From positions 1 through 64,000 of the forward strand of contig NZ_AXAS01000045.1 of assembly GCF_000472925.1 (NCBI RefSeq): a stretch of DNA of 64,000 nucleotides, in the 5' to 3' direction. Positions 1 through 9,984 of the stretch are shown one piece after another. Numbering within the stretch: position 1 is the first letter of the stretch; every line of letters starts with the position of its first letter. Origin of the DNA: Bradyrhizobium sp. Ec3.3 (GTDB lineage Bacteria > Pseudomonadota > Alphaproteobacteria > Rhizobiales > Xanthobacteraceae). The notes below the pieces were generated by a model, which saw only the letters and a program-made list of their open reading frames with translations, was not told the origin of the DNA and made no database searches. The position numbers and the translations under genes are program-made.

Positions 1-249
1 CAACCCGATGAATGGACGACCCGCGAATTAGCCGAGCAGATCGGCGTGCCTGAGCCCACCTTGTACACCTGGATCCAGAAAGGCCGACTACGTAGTCGTT
101 TTGTCCGAGCTGGATCCGGCCGTGCTAAACTGGTGTATGCTGACGCCGAAACCATCGCTGCCTTGAAGGCGATCCGAGCCAGGCCGGCTCCGTGGCGTCG
201 CCTGCCACCACCATTCACCGAACCCATCAACCCAACCACTGAATCTTGA
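1..249 (+). CDS. C-terminal end of a serine recombinase-like protein (partial, cut by window edge)
   Basis: The frame is open from base 1 and ends at a TGA at 247-249, so only about 82 C-terminal residues are visible. They contain a helix-turn-helix-like stretch (WTTRELAEQIGVPEPTLYTW) followed by a basic segment and a short ADAETIAALKAIR helix. This arrangement is typical of the extreme C-terminus of large serine recombinases found in rhizobial mobile elements, where it follows the zinc ribbon. The catalytic domain would lie left of the window. The family call is by pattern memory; a standalone MerR/excisionase-like regulator is the alternative. Confidence 0.5.
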   Translation, partial: QPDEWTTRELAEQIGVPEPTLYTWIQKGRLRSRFVRAGSGRAKLVYADAETIAALKAIRARPAPWRRLPPPFTEPINPTTES

Positions 250-255
250 GAGTCA

Positions 256-715
256 TCATGACTGGTCGATCTCGATAAGATTGCGTAGCTTGTAAATCGT
301 CTCGTCATGCGGAATGGGGACCTTGCGAGAGCGGGTTGAGGGGATCACCGCTTCGGCGTTCATATCTGCGATGGTCTTGCGCAGGTCGTTGTTGTCATAG
401 GCCCTGTCGGCCAGCACGGCCTCGGCCTTGAAGCCTTCGAGCAGGGCTTTTGCAGTCAGGTTGTCATGTCGCTGGCCGGCGATGAGCTTGAAGCGTAGCG
501 GTCGGCCGAGACCATCGCAGAGCATGTGGATCTTGGTGGTCAACCCACCTCGGGAGCGCCCCAATTCCTGAGTTTTGGCCCCCCTTTTCCGCTCGCGGCC
601 TGCTGGTGGACACGAACCAGAGTGGTATCGAGCATCAGATATTTGTTGTCGCGATCTTTGATCAGTTCGGCGAACACTTTCTCCCACACACCGGCCTTGG
701 CTGGTGCACCGCGAC
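256..715 (-). pseudogene. IS5-family transposase remnant, frameshifted and 5'-truncated
   Basis: The minus strand holds two overlapping frames that together read as a DDE transposase. The first, from about 700 down to 600, has KDRDNKYLMLDTTLVRVHQQ, carrying the first catalytic Asp. The second, from about 600 to 256, has GGLTTKIHMLCDG and VLADRAYDNNDLR, carrying the second Asp. A frameshift near 600 joins them. The N-terminus stops at about 700, exactly where the ATPase pseudogene on the opposite strand becomes readable, so the IS probably inserted into that gene or was deleted together with its 5' part. Confidence 0.75.
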
Positions 716-1591
716 CTCGCCGGCCACCTAGAGACCGCGTCGAAGCATCTGAGCTACGGCGAAAAAAACGCCTTCGCACTGGTTCTTTTCATGTACCAGG
801 TGCTGAGTGAAAACCAAACCCGGATTTGGTTGTGCTGGACGACCCTATATCGTCATTCGACAAGAACAAGAAGTTCGCCATCCTGCACGAACGATTCCAG
901 GGCAAGGCCAGCCTGAGGGGGCGGACCACCCTCATGCTGACTCATGACATCGAGCCCGCCATCGATGTGATAAAAAGTACCAAGGACGTTTTCCAAGGGG
1001 CTCAACCATTGGCATCGTTCCTCTCTTCGCGTGGGGGGCGTAGTGAAGGAAGTGCCCATCGCAAGGGAAGATATACAGACCTTCGCGAAGGTCTGTAGGG
1101 CGAACATCGCCACGCTGCAGGACCAAATCCTGAAGGCCATCTACTTGCGGTGCGACTACGAGCTGCGTGATGAAGTCGGTCTGGAATCCAATCTACTGGC
1201 CAGCCTGTTCAAAGGCCGCGCCGTGCCCACGCTGCAGACGGCGACCGAAAACCGGAACATGCCCCCTGAGGAGAAGCAGGCGGCAGAGGCCAGCATCCAG
1301 GCCGAACACATGCCAGGATTCAACTACGACGCGCTTGTCTCGGAAGTGAACGACGTCAACGCGATCCGTGCAAAATTCCTGGCCACGGACGTCGGGTATG
1401 AGAAAATCCAGCTGTTCCGGATTTTTAACATCGACCACGACGATGTCGTCATCCGCAAGTTTATCAACGAATCCTATCACATCGAAAATGAGTACGTGAT
1501 GCAGCTGAACCTCCATAAGTTCGAGAGCATCCCCGAGTACGTCATTGAAGAATGCCCGCGCATGCTGCCTCCAGCCGAAACAGCGGCATAG
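704..1591 (+). pseudogene. C-terminal half of an AAA/SMC-like ATPase, decayed
   Basis: Three frames in succession give one protein. The first has the ABC-type signature SYGEKNAFAL. The second has a Walker B and D-loop, VVLDDPISSFDKNKKF, and a switch-like TLMLTHD. The third (1031-1591) is the C-terminal tail ending at TAG/TAA 1589-1591. The first shift fits a 4-base insertion near 813 (aaac repeated). The second fits an extra G in a six-G run near 1034-1039. Such overcoming-lysogenization/RloC-type ATPases are common in defence islands, but the effector domain is missing here, so the original system cannot be named. The 5' half was lost at the junction with the IS5 remnant. Confidence 0.7.
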
Positions 1592-1893
1592 GAGGCAGAA
1601 GAGATGTCAGGTGTCGACATCCCGGAGCAGGTCGGCCAAGCGCGAAGACAAGTATCGGTGTCCTTGTTTGGAGAGACGGAGGCAGTAGCCGGGATGTAAT
1701 CCGCTTGCATCTCCTCGATTGCGGAGGAAATTCTTGCCTCGGCTTATGCAATGAGCGCCCGAGCCGCTTCAGCTGCTAGCTACTTTCCGGCGCAAAATTG
1801 ATGTTTTGGACAGAGTGGCCGAGGGCGTCCGGCAACGCAAAAGTCGCCGGATGTGACCCGGCGGGGAGTTGCAGAGTCAGATGGCGAGGCTGT
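1592..1893. other. Intergenic debris
   Basis: No convincing gene is visible. The right part, from about 1780, is probably the outer edge of the neighbouring ISNCY element, but I could not place a terminal inverted repeat. Confidence 0.4.
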
Positions 1894-2684
1894 CTATGGG
1901 GCGGTCCGCTTTTCCATTGCACGGCCGATACTGACGATGTTGTCGGCGATGACACCGAGGCCGACCCAACGCTTCATGCCGGCCTCGCCTTTGTAGCGGC
2001 AACAGTTAAGCCCACGTCGCCGCTTGGCCACGCTGATGCGGCCTTCGCATCCGGTCCACCATTTTTGGCCGTTACGGAACCAGCGCATTTTCTGCTCGCA
2101 CCTGCGTTCAATGCTCTTGGTCGAGCGGTTGGGGATGCAGACGCGTTTGACGCCTTTCGCTTTCGCGGCGACCTCACTCTTTGCGGAGTAAAAGGCGGCG
2201 TCTGTCGCCACGAGGCGCGGCGCACGCCCGAGCATCGATTGATGCGTTTCGATGGCTGCAATCAACAGCTCCGAATCGTGCGGTCGCTGAGCATAAACTT
2301 CATAGTCGATCACGATCTGGTTTTCGGCCTCCTGTAGTTTCACCATCTTGCCGAACTCGTTGGGCTTGCCCGCTTTGCCCTTGCAAATGATTTCTGTCGA
2401 TGGCTCGAACAGGCTGAGGATCTTGCCTTCAGAGCGCGTATCACCACGGAAGATGCGCGCTCTGGTCTGCTTCATCACATGAACCACTTCGGCTGGGGCG
2501 CCCGGCCGGCCGCGGCCGCGACTCTTGGGAGCCGCTTCGCCAACGCTTCGTACACGGCAGATACGATTTGTTCGTCCGCCAGCACTTGGTCGGCCTGTAT
2601 CATCCAGTCTTCACGAAGATCGCTCACTTCCTCAGTGATCAATCCGTCGCCGAAGCTCAGCTGCGCCCGCCGCATCTTAATCAC
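1894..2684 (-). pseudogene. ISNCY-family transposase with internal deletion
   Basis: The minus-strand 5' part (2684-2475) begins with MRRAQLSFGDGLITEEVSDL, a recognisable ISNCY-family N-terminus in rhizobia. The 3' part (2487-1894) carries the C-terminal half, including VIDYEVYAQRPHDSELL, APRLVATDAAFYS and a final GLGVIADNIVSIGRAMEK. Several hundred bases of the middle are missing at about 2480, where the two parts abut out of frame, so the element cannot encode an active transposase. It forms a unit with the small DUF6788-like frame just upstream. Confidence 0.75.
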
Positions 2685-3031
2685 AGCTCTTGCCCCCGCG
2701 TGCTCGGCGCTTTGTCGCGGCTCTCTCCGGACGCAGCAAATCGTGATTGAGCTCGAAGATCGTCTCGATCGCCTCCTTCAGCTTCTGATAATGGTCGAGC
2801 CAGCGGCGAACCTCGGGAACCCGTTCGCGGCGCGCACTGATTTGCCGGGTTCGTCCACCGGCGTAGCTCACCGTCAGCACGACGACCTGGCGCCCTTCGC
2901 CGCGCGCATTTCGGGCAATCTTTGGTATGTCGGACAGTACGCTCCAGCAGCGAGCCACGCAGAATCTCGCCGGTGACCGGCAATTTGCTGGCCAGCTTCT
3001 GGCGGGCCCGGAGAGCTTGCTCGCGATTCAT
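2677..3031 (-). pseudogene. DUF6788-like IS-associated small protein, frameshifted
   Basis: Two minus-strand frames join into one roughly 118-residue protein. The first starts at ATG 3031 (MNREQALRARQKLASKLPV) and carries LERTVRHTKDCPKCA. The second continues GEGRQVVVLTVSYAGGRTRQ and ends FELNHDLLRPE at about 2720. The frame changes near 2890. The short basic protein with a Cys-x-x-Cys next to an ISNCY transposase is a combination seen repeatedly in Bradyrhizobium insertion sequences; its role is unknown. It overlaps the transposase start by a few bases. Confidence 0.5.
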
Positions 3032-3074
3032 CCGCAAGAACGAATCAGCGGCAGCAACCAAGCCCTCATATAAT

Positions 3075-4934
3075 CTAGTCGATCTCGCCGACGGCACGCC
3101 AAGCTTGATAGATGGCCGCTTGGGTAAGGGGTTCCCAGCCGGAATCGGAATTGGCAATCGCAACATTGCCGAAGGGGCGCCGCGCCACCTTCATCGTGTG
3201 CGCCATCTCATTCGGGTCGTCGAATAGGCTGTTCGGAGAATAGGCATAGCCATGGGGCCAGCGATTGACGGTAATGCCCTCGATATCCCGTCCTTCATCG
3301 AAGCTGCTGCCAGCGAGCTGGCGACTGAGCTGGTCGCGGATATCGTGCTCCAACTTCTCGAAGGGCGTCTCCAGCAATCTCTGGCGCCCAAGCCTCGACT
3401 GGTCGCGTGCATCTAGGCCCTGATTCGGCGTGGTTGGAGCACAGTACATGTGAACGCACATTGTCTCTGACGGATCCTTCGGATGTTGGTATCCACCGAG
3501 CTTGACTGGAAAATCCATCTTGACGCGGGCCCATGTTCCGGTCGGCGCATAGAGGTCGTGAATGCCGAGCTCAAGGAACGCCTTCCAACTCCGCACCACC
3601 ACGTTTGTAGAGATCAGTGGCATCTTGACGTTCTTTCGGAGCGCTAGCTTCTGTTCCTCCGGCAGTTCAGGACAAAGGAATGGGATCATCATGTTGTATC
3701 CGGCGAGGATGCATTTGCGTCCGCGAACCTTGCGTAGCGTACCTCCTTTCACGTAGCTGACATCTGCATGATCATCGAAGTTCCTAACATTCACCGCGAT
3801 GCTATTGAGGCGTATCCGCACCGGCGAAGTGGCTTCATCGAGCCTGCTATAGTCGAACCGTGCAAGGACAATGTCATCCATTGTCGTGCCCGGCGCCGCA
3901 CCAGGAATGAGGCTGCGGACCAGCAGGCGGGCGATGGAGGCATTGCCGTCCGGGAAATGGCAGATATAGGGATCATCCGCATCCTTGTCGGTGGCCCGTT
4001 CGGTATTCATGCCTAGGCCATCGAAGCCCGGAAAGCCGGTGTTCATTGCAGCCAGCGCCGACACTGCGTCGGAACTTGACGCGAAGAGGTCGTTAAAACG
4101 TCCTTGGAAGTACTGCGCAGCCCTCTCGCTCAGCCCGGCATGCTTGATGAGATAGTCCCGGTAGCTGGTTCTGGCGAGAATCTTCTCCTTGGCATCCAAA
4201 GCCATTCCCTTGAGATAATCGATAGGCGCTTCATGGAAGGCAACAAGGGCCGCCTTGTCAGCTTCCGCGAGTGGAAAATCAGCGATGAAGTCTTTTAGCG
4301 GGCGGGCGTTGAGCCGATTGGGAAGTTGGTCGTCATCTGCCATCCAGAACGAATCGCCGGTTACGAGCTTGTCCTCGCCCCAGTTTTCCTTGTTGAAGAA
4401 GACACCGCGGCTCAGATTCCTGGATGCGTAGAAAGTACGGTCGAATGCCGCGGTGAATCGATCGAGATCGATGCCCAGCGATTTCAGCAGGCCGGCTGCG
4501 ACTTCGCCATAGCCGGTGCGCGGGGAATCGATGGTTTCCGTGCCACCATAGCCGATGATTAACCGGCCACTGAGTGTGAATTCGTTGCGCTTGGCGTGTC
4601 CGCCGAAATCATCATGGTTCTCAAGGATGAGAATTGACTTGTCCGCACCGTGTTTCCGTCGATAGAACCATGCGGCAGACAAGCCGCTGATGCCGCCGCC
4701 GACAACGACCAGATCGTAAGTTTCCTCCACAGGCGTTTGTGCAGCTTGGAAACCCTTACCCTCGCGTCCAAGTGCGTGTGCCGCCTCGAATGAACCAGGA
4801 TGGCTGCCGCGCAGACCTGTCAGAGATGGTGGATAGTAGGATGAGAACTGTTGAGCCCGAAGGAAGTCGATAGGGGCCATACCGGCGACGATGGCAAGGC
4901 CAGTACCTGCCAGAAAATCGCGGCGCGTAATCAT
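3075..4934 (-). CDS. Tat-exported FAD oxidoreductase, spermidine dehydrogenase-like
   Basis: A 619-residue protein. I chose the ATG at 4934 because the protein then begins MITRRDFLAGTGLAIVAGMA, a twin-arginine signal peptide (Arg4-Arg5) that predicts folded export to the periplasm. A Rossmann FAD-binding motif follows at about residues 74-90 (VVVGGGISGLSAAWF), then ILILENHDDFGGHAKRNEF and the YGGTETI segment typical of the spermidine dehydrogenase (SpdH) group of amine-oxidising flavoenzymes. The known family reaction is oxidative cleavage of spermidine at the secondary amine. Substrate here is inferred from family only. The gene stands alone among IS remnants, is intact, and abuts the ISNCY unit at its 3' end. 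A longer start at 5003 would bury the Tat motif and is unlikely. Confidence 0.75.
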   Translation of the reverse strand: MITRRDFLAGTGLAIVAGMAPIDFLRAQQFSSYYPPSLTGLRGSHPGSFEAAHALGREGKGFQAAQTPVEETYDLVVVGGGISGLSAAWFYRRKHGADKSILILENHDDFGGHAKRNEFTLSGRLIIGYGGTETIDSPRTGYGEVAAGLLKSLGIDLDRFTAAFDRTFYASRNLSRGVFFNKENWGEDKLVTGDSFWMADDDQLPNRLNARPLKDFIADFPLAEADKAALVAFHEAPIDYLKGMALDAKEKILARTSYRDYLIKHAGLSERAAQYFQGRFNDLFASSSDAVSALAAMNTGFPGFDGLGMNTERATDKDADDPYICHFPDGNASIARLLVRSLIPGAAPGTTMDDIVLARFDYSRLDEATSPVRIRLNSIAVNVRNFDDHADVSYVKGGTLRKVRGRKCILAGYNMMIPFLCPELPEEQKLALRKNVKMPLISTNVVVRSWKAFLELGIHDLYAPTGTWARVKMDFPVKLGGYQHPKDPSETMCVHMYCAPTTPNQGLDARDQSRLGRQRLLETPFEKLEHDIRDQLSRQLAGSSFDEGRDIEGITVNRWPHGYAYSPNSLFDDPNEMAHTMKVARRPFGNVAIANSDSGWEPLTQAAIYQAWRAVGEID

Positions 4935-5534
4935 TTGAATACTGCCGAAGCGCGAACAGACTGTTTCATGCTGCCCTCGTCCGGTTTGGAAGGAGCAATT
5001 CATGGGTGTGGTCAGCGCGAGTTTGAACTGGATTATTCATTCAGTGGCCATGGCACCCAGCAAGCGCCGTGCCGGCAAGAAGCCGCCTTTCCGCAAGGAT
5101 GCGTTTAGTGACATAACGCGGCCGTGTCGGTAATAGTTCAATGTCGATACTCGTGTGGTATCGGACTTCCAAATCGCTAGCTCCTATGACGTGCACGCAA
5201 TACCGTAGCCATTCAACTCTGTGTTTGAGCCCACCACTTGTCAGCGGATTGTTTGTGTTCTGCAAGTTGTCTCTGCTGCGGCCGCGGGTGTTCACCCCTA
5301 GGAACTCGTTCCGATGACGGGTTGCGAGCGCTCCTTGATCGACTGTCTGCCTGGCGTCGGCCGATGGCACCGCCGCGATGATCATGCCGGACTGGTTGCG
5401 GCTCGGAGCAAGCGCACGCCGCTATCTGTCGTGGGAGGTCTTGCTATCTCTCATCGCGCTCGGGCCACCTTGGCCGCTACCCCGGCCGGCCCTGGCGGAT
5501 CTAGACCATGGTCACGCGCGCGCCATGCTGGTCG
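4935..5534. other. Intergenic region upstream of the oxidoreductase
   Basis: No frame here has recognisable content. It holds the leader of the oxidoreductase gene and, towards 5535, the edge of an ISL3-like transposase fragment. Confidence 0.4.
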
Positions 5535-5690
5535 AGCGGCGAAATCGGCCTCAGTCTTGGTGTCCTTGCCCTCGGTGACGAACACTACCTTCCGTTCATC
5601 ACTGTCGGCGGCGACAATGATCGTCAAAACCTTCGTGGCAGCGTCAAAGTCGACGCCCCGAACGTACCACGGCCCCCCTTGCACCGGGCA
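5535..5690 (-). pseudogene. ISL3-family transposase fragment
   Basis: About 47 residues on the minus strand read PWYVRGVDFDAATKVLTI and then VVFVTEGKDTKTEADFAA. The first piece matches the start of ISL3-type transposases. The second matches the later segment before the catalytic core. The two are joined by a large internal deletion. No flanking repeats were found. Confidence is moderate because only short pieces survive. Confidence 0.45.
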
Positions 5691-5902
5691 AGGCAGGTCG
5701 GGACGGAGGCATGGTCTCTCATCCGGTCGAACATAGGAACGCGGCGCTCGCCGCGTCCAGCGACCAACGCCGTCACTGCACCCACTCGGGTTTTCAAGAA
5801 AGGCCTGCTTCATTCCCGGCCTTCCACCTGCGCCTAGCCGCCTGGACCCGACCTTTCACCCACGCGTAGTTGCTGTATTCCGGAGGAGCCTGGCCGGCCT
5901 TC

Positions 5903-7633
5903 TCAGTCAAATTTGTACGAGGCCTGGAAGAACGTTCCCCATCGCTCCATGTTGTACTTCGCAAGAGCATGGTCCTGATCGAGGGTACCCGGGCCATCGC
6001 AGCCGCTGCAGTTGAAGGTGACATCGCTGTCGTTTTTGGTCCACATTGCCCAATAGCGCGCACCAACGCCAACGCTGAAATTGTTGGTGAGGAAGTAGGA
6101 TACAATGGCTTCGATCTGTATGCCCGCGCCTCCGTTTCCGCGCTGGTCGTAGAAAGTAGTATTGGGGCGGAGGAGATGGTTGTCGCGACCGCTGAAATCA
6201 GTCCACGGCAGGTAAGCAACGTCGGCGCTCACGCGCCAGCGCTCAAACAGCATGGCCTCGGCGCTAAAGCCGATTCGCGGTGCATTCCAATTGGTGTCTT
6301 GACTGCTAGTGAGACGTCGATCGCTCGGAGCGAGGCACCTGTGGTAGGGAGAGGCGATCTGCAGGCATCCTATCGAGTCGGACTTCTGATCGTAGTAGGT
6401 CCATCCCACAAACGCACCCAGCCTATAGGTGCTGTCGCGGAGAAAATCGTAACCGACATCGGCCGTGTAATACATGAATCTCCCATTTGCTTGGCTTAAT
6501 AAAGTGTTGCTATAGGCCAAGTTGGTGAGGCTCGAATCTTCGTCGTTCTCCTTTCCTTTGTTGAAACGGCCGATGCCAATGTCTCCCTTCAGGAATATCC
6601 CCCAGGAGCTATCAAGACGGGCAAAAAGTTCGCCGGAAACGCCGTCGAGTCCCTGATAGGTGAGCCTTGAACCAGGAATGCTGCTATCTCCGGGTATCAG
6701 GGGCGGAATCGTGTAGTCCCACTGGAATGTTCCCCGGCTGAGCCAGACTCGCGAGCCGCCTTCGAGCGACCAATTGTCCATATAGGCGATAGGCTTCGCT
6801 TTGGCAGTCGCTCTATCCGAGTGCAACGGCGCATCTGACCGCTCCGGCCCGCTCGGATCGCTCCAGAAATGGTAATTCAGGCCGACCTTTCCGATGTGAT
6901 AACTGCTGGACAAATTACTTGTGCTGGCAGGGATGAATGCAAGTGGCGGAAACTGCACGGTCGGAGGCGTCGCCACACGCGTCCCGCTAAAGCCCATATA
7001 GTCGTACTCAAATTTGACGGACCAGGTAGGCGTGAGCGCTTGCTCAACGCCGGCTCCGACGGTCCACCCGAAACGGCCGTCGTCGAACTGCGTTACTTGC
7101 CGCGGGTAGCCGGCAAAGTCTCCATCCCGGAATTCGTTATTGTTGGCGATATCGCCGCGATTATTTTGCCAGGCCACCCCTGCCTTGATGTAGGCCAGCG
7201 TTTGGCCCTGGGGGCCAAACGCGTAGCCGACAAGAGCGGTCCCTGTGACAAAAACGTTTGGACCTGCATTGCAGGTAGCGATCACAACAATGCCTGAGAA
7301 GGCAAGGCAGCTGTTTGTGCCATCGGAGACAGCACGGCTCGCGTCTAGTTCGGCACCGAAAACCCACCCATTCGTTTGCCAATTGTAGCCGATCTGCCCC
7401 CCGGCCAGGAACGCAGGCGTATTGACGATGTCGCCATAGATTGACGGGCCATAGGGGTCACTGAAGGATGTGCGGCCATAGCCACCGCCGCCGTGCACGC
7501 CGATATAGCCTCCGGTCCAGCTCCATAGGGCTGGCGGGACTTTCATCGCCGGCTCCAGATCCGCCGAATGAGCGACACCGCATCCCACGAGTGCAACTGT
7601 TGCGGCACCCCAGAAAAGGAATCGAGATCCCAT
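5903..7633 (-). CDS. Outer-membrane protein with two consecutive beta-barrel domains
   Basis: A 576-residue protein starting at ATG 7633, chosen for the strong Shine-Dalgarno sequence (AGAGGTG) 5-6 bases upstream and because it exposes a signal peptide ending VAHSA before DLEPAMKVPP. Residues about 35-260 form an Omp25/RopB-like porin-type barrel (WTGGYIGVHGGGGYG, IGYNWQTNGWVFGAELDAS, closing SSYHIGKVGLNYHFW). After a linker, residues about 285-576 form a second set of amphipathic strands (NWSLEGGSRVWLSRGTFQW) ending in the aromatic SYKFD, as expected for insertion by the BAM machinery. It lies about 580 bp downstream of nopX on the same strand. Function unknown beyond envelope location; a tandem-barrel fusion is unusual. 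Confidence 0.75.
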   Translation of the reverse strand: MGSRFLFWGAATVALVGCGVAHSADLEPAMKVPPALWSWTGGYIGVHGGGGYGRTSFSDPYGPSIYGDIVNTPAFLAGGQIGYNWQTNGWVFGAELDASRAVSDGTNSCLAFSGIVVIATCNAGPNVFVTGTALVGYAFGPQGQTLAYIKAGVAWQNNRGDIANNNEFRDGDFAGYPRQVTQFDDGRFGWTVGAGVEQALTPTWSVKFEYDYMGFSGTRVATPPTVQFPPLAFIPASTSNLSSSYHIGKVGLNYHFWSDPSGPERSDAPLHSDRATAKAKPIAYMDNWSLEGGSRVWLSRGTFQWDYTIPPLIPGDSSIPGSRLTYQGLDGVSGELFARLDSSWGIFLKGDIGIGRFNKGKENDEDSSLTNLAYSNTLLSQANGRFMYYTADVGYDFLRDSTYRLGAFVGWTYYDQKSDSIGCLQIASPYHRCLAPSDRRLTSSQDTNWNAPRIGFSAEAMLFERWRVSADVAYLPWTDFSGRDNHLLRPNTTFYDQRGNGGAGIQIEAIVSYFLTNNFSVGVGARYWAMWTKNDSDVTFNCSGCDGPGTLDQDHALAKYNMERWGTFFQASYKFD

Positions 7634-8217
7634 ATCACCTCTCAAACACACGACGCTCGCGCCATCTACAACGCAGCTCGAACGGCCGTCGTTGTGGCGT
7701 CGCTTCCACGCTGTTTGTGGTGTGCACGATCTAGGCCAGCGGCTGCGATGCGCATCCCGGCTTTTTTCGATGGCGATGTTGTCTGCCAGACAAGGCCTGT
7801 GGTGATAGGAACAAGCCGCACGTCTGTGGTCGAACACAAACGCATGCTGTAGGCCGGCACCGCTGGCCGCTCGCGGCGGCGCGCAACAGCGCATGTGCGC
7901 CCCCAGACCGTTGAGCACCTGGTCCTCTTGAGCGCGCAATGAAACGTGGCGGGCCCGCAAGCCAGGACGAGCCCATATGGTACGCCGGTCTTCCGATGTC
8001 ACTCTCGTCGGAGAGGCTGGGTGCGCCGACGGACAATTTGAACGCGAAAGCCAATTCAGATTCGACGCAAAGAAAGCTAACGCTCTCGCGCTTTCTCCCT
8101 CACAGCGAGTTAACCTGAAACATCAGCAGTGCGCAGCCCTCCACGTGTCGAGGAGTGCAAGTGCGCCCGTCAGGCCACCTTCTGCGACGATGCCGTCGTG
8201 CCAACCTGGCTCGGAGC
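7634..8217. other. Intergenic region between nopX and the outer-membrane gene
   Basis: Several open frames overlap here but none shows recognisable domains or a good ribosome binding site. It carries the ribosome binding site for the outer-membrane gene at its left end. No terminator hairpin with a T-run was identified after nopX. Confidence 0.4.
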
Positions 8218-9984
8218 CTATACGGCTTGCATGGGACTGGCCTCAAGGCGCTCCTTCAGGTTGTTCAAATAGTCCTGCGCATAGGATTGCGCCTGCGAGA
8301 CTGCCAAGTCGACCCCGGCATTCGCTGCCCTTTCCATTAGTTCTTTCGCTAGCCCCTCGCGCATCGCGATTTTGACTTCGGGCCCGGAGATACAGCCAAT
8401 CGCCTGCGCCGCGACACCGAGGCCGGCTTCTTCCAGCGCCTGCTTCATATTGCCCCCACTAATAGCGGTGTGCAAAAGGTTCGCTGCTTGCGACTCGCAC
8501 TCGATGACCATTGATGCTGCATCGGCCAGTTCGCCCAGTCCCGGAATGAAGCCGAGCGCACCGACCGCCGTGGCGGTCCAATCAAGAACCTTCGAGCCCA
8601 CTTTGGTCACGTCGTCGAGCGCATGCATGAGGGCGCCGCCATTTTTTTTCACAGACTTGATATCGGGCTGGTCGGCCACGCCCATCATCATGTCCGCGAC
8701 CGCGGACTGCTCGGCCGCGGTTTTGGGAATATGGGTCTTGGTCTGCTGAACGGTGCGGTTCGCAGCCGACATGTTGCTGTAGAAGTTCGTGAAGTCGTTG
8801 TTGCTGATGTTACCGGAATCGACCCTATGTCCGCCGCCGAAGTCGAAGAACTTGTGATGGGTCTTGTAGCCCGTAATCGAATTGTTCAGCAGTGCGAACA
8901 ATAGCGGATCTGAGAGCAGCTGCGAGGCCGCTTGCCGTACCTTCGGATCAAGACTCTTGTCCTCGGCCATGCTCGCCAACTTGTCCCGGGTCAGCACGCC
9001 GCCCCCAAAGAAGGCGCCCTGATTCTTGTTGATCGTGTCGAGCGTGTTCAGCTCGGTTCGCGTGAGGCCCATCGACGATGAAGCGACTTGAAGGAAATCC
9101 TCTTTGTGGACCTGATCAATCGCACCACCGTACAGCTGCTTCCAGGCATCCGGGTGGTCGAGGAAGTATTGAGCCGCCGCGATCACCTGCGGCGGGCTCT
9201 TGCCAGTTTGGGCGTTGCCGTCGACGATCTGCTTGAAATCCGCCAGGCTCAGATTCTTGGGCAGGCAGTCGGAATACCGGTAAAGCTCGCGCATTGCGTC
9301 GTTCACGGTCATGACTGACGGTTGGCCATTTCCGGTACCATCGGAGGGAATGTAGTTCTGCTCGTAGCCGTGCGCCTGCTGCTCCTGGAATGCAGCAACC
9401 TGCGGGTGCTGGTCGGAGAACCTCGACAAATCGCATGCACCGATCCTGTAGTAGTGAGCCGGATTCCAGCAGATGGCATCGATCTCCTGGGGGCCTCTGA
9501 TCGCATCGAAGAGCTTGCGGTCCTGGAGCAATCCCTCGATTGCGGCTTTCAGATCCGGCGGCGTCGACGGATCGTTGGCCTTGTTTGCCAGCGAGACCCA
9601 GTTGAGCGGGCATTGGTCCTTGTGCCGGTTCAGCACTGCCACGATCTGCAACTCGGCATTGGTCAGCGTGCCACCGTTCCACGTGACGTTCGACATTTCC
9701 GGTGCGGGAACGCCCTCCTCCGCTGCCTTAACCGCCGCCTTCACATTCGCCGGCAGCAGATCCAAGGGATCCTCCGTCACAGGCAGCTTTGGGTCCAGCA
9801 GCTCCGGTGGCGGGGACGGCAGCTCGGATTTGGCTTCCCGCGCGCAACTGGACAACATGGCCTCGAAGGGGTCGCCTTGCTGGCCGGGCGGCTGCACGGA
9901 AGGACCCACAGCCGTGGTTCCCGGAGCAAGCACGAACAGAGCTGGAACCGCACTGGCGGATGACGAAGAGATGTTGAGCTGCAT
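8218..9984 (-). CDS. nopX: Type III secretion translocon protein NopX/NolX (HrpF family)
   Basis: A 588-residue protein of the size expected for NolX/HrpF proteins. The N-terminus (MQLNISSSSASAVPALF, Ser/Pro-rich, no classical signal peptide) fits type III secretion. The centre carries family-typical segments (NAELQIVAVLNRHKDQCPLN, GPQEIDAICWNPAHYY, ELNTLDTINKNQGAFFGGG). Near residues 480-525 two hydrophobic stretches (TATAVGALGFIPGLGELADA and DAASMVIEC) fit insertion into the host membrane. HrpF-family proteins are secreted translocators through which effectors enter the plant cell. It is preceded, about 500 bp upstream, by a very good tts box, so TtsI control via flavonoids and NodD is expected. 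The rest of the secretion apparatus is not in the window. Confidence 0.88.
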   Translation of the reverse strand: MQLNISSSSASAVPALFVLAPGTTAVGPSVQPPGQQGDPFEAMLSSCAREAKSELPSPPPELLDPKLPVTEDPLDLLPANVKAAVKAAEEGVPAPEMSNVTWNGGTLTNAELQIVAVLNRHKDQCPLNWVSLANKANDPSTPPDLKAAIEGLLQDRKLFDAIRGPQEIDAICWNPAHYYRIGACDLSRFSDQHPQVAAFQEQQAHGYEQNYIPSDGTGNGQPSVMTVNDAMRELYRYSDCLPKNLSLADFKQIVDGNAQTGKSPPQVIAAAQYFLDHPDAWKQLYGGAIDQVHKEDFLQVASSSMGLTRTELNTLDTINKNQGAFFGGGVLTRDKLASMAEDKSLDPKVRQAASQLLSDPLLFALLNNSITGYKTHHKFFDFGGGHRVDSGNISNNDFTNFYSNMSAANRTVQQTKTHIPKTAAEQSAVADMMMGVADQPDIKSVKKNGGALMHALDDVTKVGSKVLDWTATAVGALGFIPGLGELADAASMVIECESQAANLLHTAISGGNMKQALEEAGLGVAAQAIGCISGPEVKIAMREGLAKELMERAANAGVDLAVSQAQSYAQDYLNNLKERLEASPMQAV

